From: Methyloceanibacter sp.
GTDB lineage: Bacteria; Pseudomonadota; Alphaproteobacteria; Rhizobiales; Methyloligellaceae
NCBI GenBank assembly: GCA_022865725.1
Contig: JALHTP010000032.1
Location: forward strand, 1-6,373
DNA: 6,373 bases
Reading direction: 5' to 3'
Of the stretch, positions 4,712-6,373 are shown one piece after another. The position numbers and the translations under genes were made by a program. The notes beneath the pieces are model-generated. The model did not search any database. It worked only from the letters and a program-made list of their open reading frames with translations, and was not told the origin of the DNA. The number at the start of each line of letters is the position of its first letter. Position 1 is the stretch's first letter.

Positions 4712-6373
4712 ATGCACGCTTATCGCACCCAAACTTGCGGCGAGCTTCGCAAAGAGGACGTCGGCAAGACCGTCCGGCTTTCGGGCTGGGTGCATCGCTT
4801 GCGCGATCACGGCGGGCTGCTGTTTATCGACCTCCGCGATCATTACGGCCTCACCCAAGCCGTGGCCGACCCGCAATCGCCGGCCTTCAAGGAGGCCGAG
4901 AGGCTGAAGCCCGAATGGGTGGTGCGGATCGACGGCGAGGTGGTCGCCCGCACGCCGGAGACCGTCAATCCCAATCTGCCTACCGGCGGGGTCGAGGTCA
5001 GGATCAAGACGCTCGAAGTCCTGTCGGAAGCGAAGGAGCTGCCGCTTCCGGTGTTCGGCGAGCCCGACTACCCGGAGGACACGCGGCTCAGATACCGCTT
5101 CCTCGATCTCCGCCGCGAGAGCCTTCACGCCAACATCATGAAGCGGCAGGCGATCATCTGGTCGTTGCGGAACCGCATGCGCGAGGCTGGCTTCTTCGAG
5201 TTCCAGACGCCGATCCTCACCGCGTCGTCGCCTGAAGGCGCGCGCGACTATCTCGTGCCGAGCCGGGTGCATCCGGGGAAATTCTACGCGCTGCCGCAGG
5301 CGCCGCAGCAATTCAAGCAGCTCATTATGATTGCCGGCTTCGACCGTTACTTCCAGATCGCGCCCTGTTTCCGTGACGAGGATGCCCGCGCCGACCGCTC
5401 CCCCGGCGAGTTCTACCAGCTCGACATCGAGATGAGCTTCGTCACCCAGGACGACGTATTCAATGCGGTCGAGCCGATCCTGCGCGGGCTGTTCGAGGAA
5501 TTCGGCGGCGGCAAGCCGGTCACGCCGAAATTCCCGCACATCCCTTATGCCGAGGCGATGCGGAAATACGGGACCGACAAGCCGGATTTGCGCAACCCGA
5601 TCGAGATGGAAGACGCGACCGAGCATTTCCGGGGCTCGGGCTTCAAGGTGTTCGCCGGCATGATCGAGATGGACGTGAATACGCGGATCTGGGCGATCCC
5701 CGCCAAAAGCTGCGGGTCGCGCGCCTTCTGCGACCGCATGAATGCCTGGGCCCAAGCCGAAGGGCAGCCGGGCCTCGGCTACATCTTCTTCCGCGACGGG
5801 GAGGGCGCCGGGCCCGTCGCCAAGAATATCGGACCCGAGCGGACGCAAGCCATCAAGGCGCAGCTCGGACTTGCAGACGGCGACGCCGTATTCTTCGTGG
5901 CGGGGCTGCCCAACGAGTTCGCCGATTTCGCCGGCCGGGCGCGGGTCAGAATCGGCAACGAGCTTGGTCTCACCGCCAAAGACCAGTTCGCCTTCTGCTG
6001 GATCGTCGACTTTCCCATGTATGAGTGGACCGAGGAGGAGGGGCGGATCGACTTCTCGCACAATCCCTTCTCCATGCCGCAAGGCGGGCTCGAGGCGCTT
6101 GAGACCAAGGACCCGCTCGACATCCTCGCCTACCAATACGATATGGTCTGCAACGGCGTGGAGCTCTCCTCAGGCGCGATCAGGAACCACAAGCCCGAGA
6201 TCATGGAGAAGGCCTTCGCCATCGCCGGCTACCCGAAAGAGGAGCTGGAGAAGCGCTTCGGCGGCATGCTGCGGGCCCTGCAATATGGCGCTCCCCCCCA
6301 TGGCGGCATCGCGCCCGGCGTCGACCGGATCGTCATGCTGCTTTGCGGGGAGGAGAATTTGCGTCAGGTTGTC
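4712..6373 (+). CDS. aspS: Aspartyl-tRNA synthetase (3' end outside window)
   Basis: AspRS charges tRNA with aspartate using ATP. This is a bacterial class IIb enzyme; 554 codons are present with no stop before the window edge, and the family is about 590-600 residues long. An N-terminal OB-fold anticodon-binding domain covers about 1-105 (LSGWVHRLRDHGGLLFIDLR). Motif 1 is around 160-167 (GFFEFQTP), followed by SPEGARDYLVPSR and the aspartate-site segment QAPQQFKQL at 196-204. Motif 2 starts at Phe220 (FRDEDARADR), followed by SPGEFYQLD. The bacterial GAD insertion lies at about 290-410. Motif 3 is around 536-543 (GVDRIVML, Arg539). ATG 4712 gives the standard N-terminus (MHAYRTQTCGEL); its Shine-Dalgarno is weak. 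His33 occupies the position linked to relaxed tRNA choice in non-discriminating AspRS, so it may also charge tRNA-Asn for GatCAB amidation; this is inferred. Confidence 0.97.
   Translation, partial: MHAYRTQTCGELRKEDVGKTVRLSGWVHRLRDHGGLLFIDLRDHYGLTQAVADPQSPAFKEAERLKPEWVVRIDGEVVARTPETVNPNLPTGGVEVRIKTLEVLSEAKELPLPVFGEPDYPEDTRLRYRFLDLRRESLHANIMKRQAIIWSLRNRMREAGFFEFQTPILTASSPEGARDYLVPSRVHPGKFYALPQAPQQFKQLIMIAGFDRYFQIAPCFRDEDARADRSPGEFYQLDIEMSFVTQDDVFNAVEPILRGLFEEFGGGKPVTPKFPHIPYAEAMRKYGTDKPDLRNPIEMEDATEHFRGSGFKVFAGMIEMDVNTRIWAIPAKSCGSRAFCDRMNAWAQAEGQPGLGYIFFRDGEGAGPVAKNIGPERTQAIKAQLGLADGDAVFFVAGLPNEFADFAGRARVRIGNELGLTAKDQFAFCWIVDFPMYEWTEEEGRIDFSHNPFSMPQGGLEALETKDPLDILAYQYDMVCNGVELSSGAIRNHKPEIMEKAFAIAGYPKEELEKRFGGMLRALQYGAPPHGGIAPGVDRIVMLLCGEENLRQVV

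Noticed and set aside
4706..6136. 476-codon open frame on the minus strand
   Set aside because: It is antisense to aspS, whose motifs 1-3 are all intact on the plus strand. The minus frame has no domain signature and reflects codon bias of aspS.

Overview
This is a GC-rich window that looks like ordinary chromosomal core sequence from an alphaproteobacterium, most likely Hyphomicrobiales/Rhizobiales. That assignment is inferred from three things: the alphaproteobacterial-style AspRS (RSPGEF after motif 2, and a PAKSCGSR insertion segment), the long Ppx/GppA-type protein, and the DnaJ-class-B/CbpM pair. I cannot name a genus. There is no IS element, phage gene, CRISPR array, tRNA or rRNA.

Layout from left to right. 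(1) Positions 2-1420 (+) hold an exopolyphosphatase gene (Ppx/GppA family) whose beginning lies outside the window. (2) Positions 1421-1590 are intergenic and carry a 77-bp dispersed-repeat-like inverted repeat (1463-1539). (3) Positions 1591-3056 (+) form a tightly packed three-gene unit: a class B J-domain co-chaperone (CbpA/DnaJ-like), its CbpM-type modulator, and a small two-helix membrane protein of the DUF2905 type. Both junctions are one-base TGATG stop/start overlaps. The third gene reads as frameshifted by one base near its start. (4) Positions 3024-4229 (-) encode ribonuclease D, convergent with the small membrane gene and overlapping its 3' end by 33 bp. (5) Positions 4350-4568 (-) encode a 72-residue predicted single-pass membrane or exported protein with a strong ribosome binding site. 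(6) Positions 4712-6373 (+) hold aspartyl-tRNA synthetase, open to the right edge, so its last few dozen codons are missing.

How the genes relate. The J-protein and CbpM form a recognised regulatory pair in which the modulator binds the J-domain and restrains its action on DnaK. Rnd (RNA 3'-end trimming), AspRS (tRNA charging) and Ppx (polyphosphate turnover) are housekeeping functions with no evident shared pathway here. No intergenic stretch exceeds 300 bases.

I did not find a convincing new system. The most useful oddities are the one-base disruption in the DUF2905-type gene, the convergent coding overlap with rnd, the repeat element upstream of the J-protein gene, and the unrecognised small membrane protein beside aspS.
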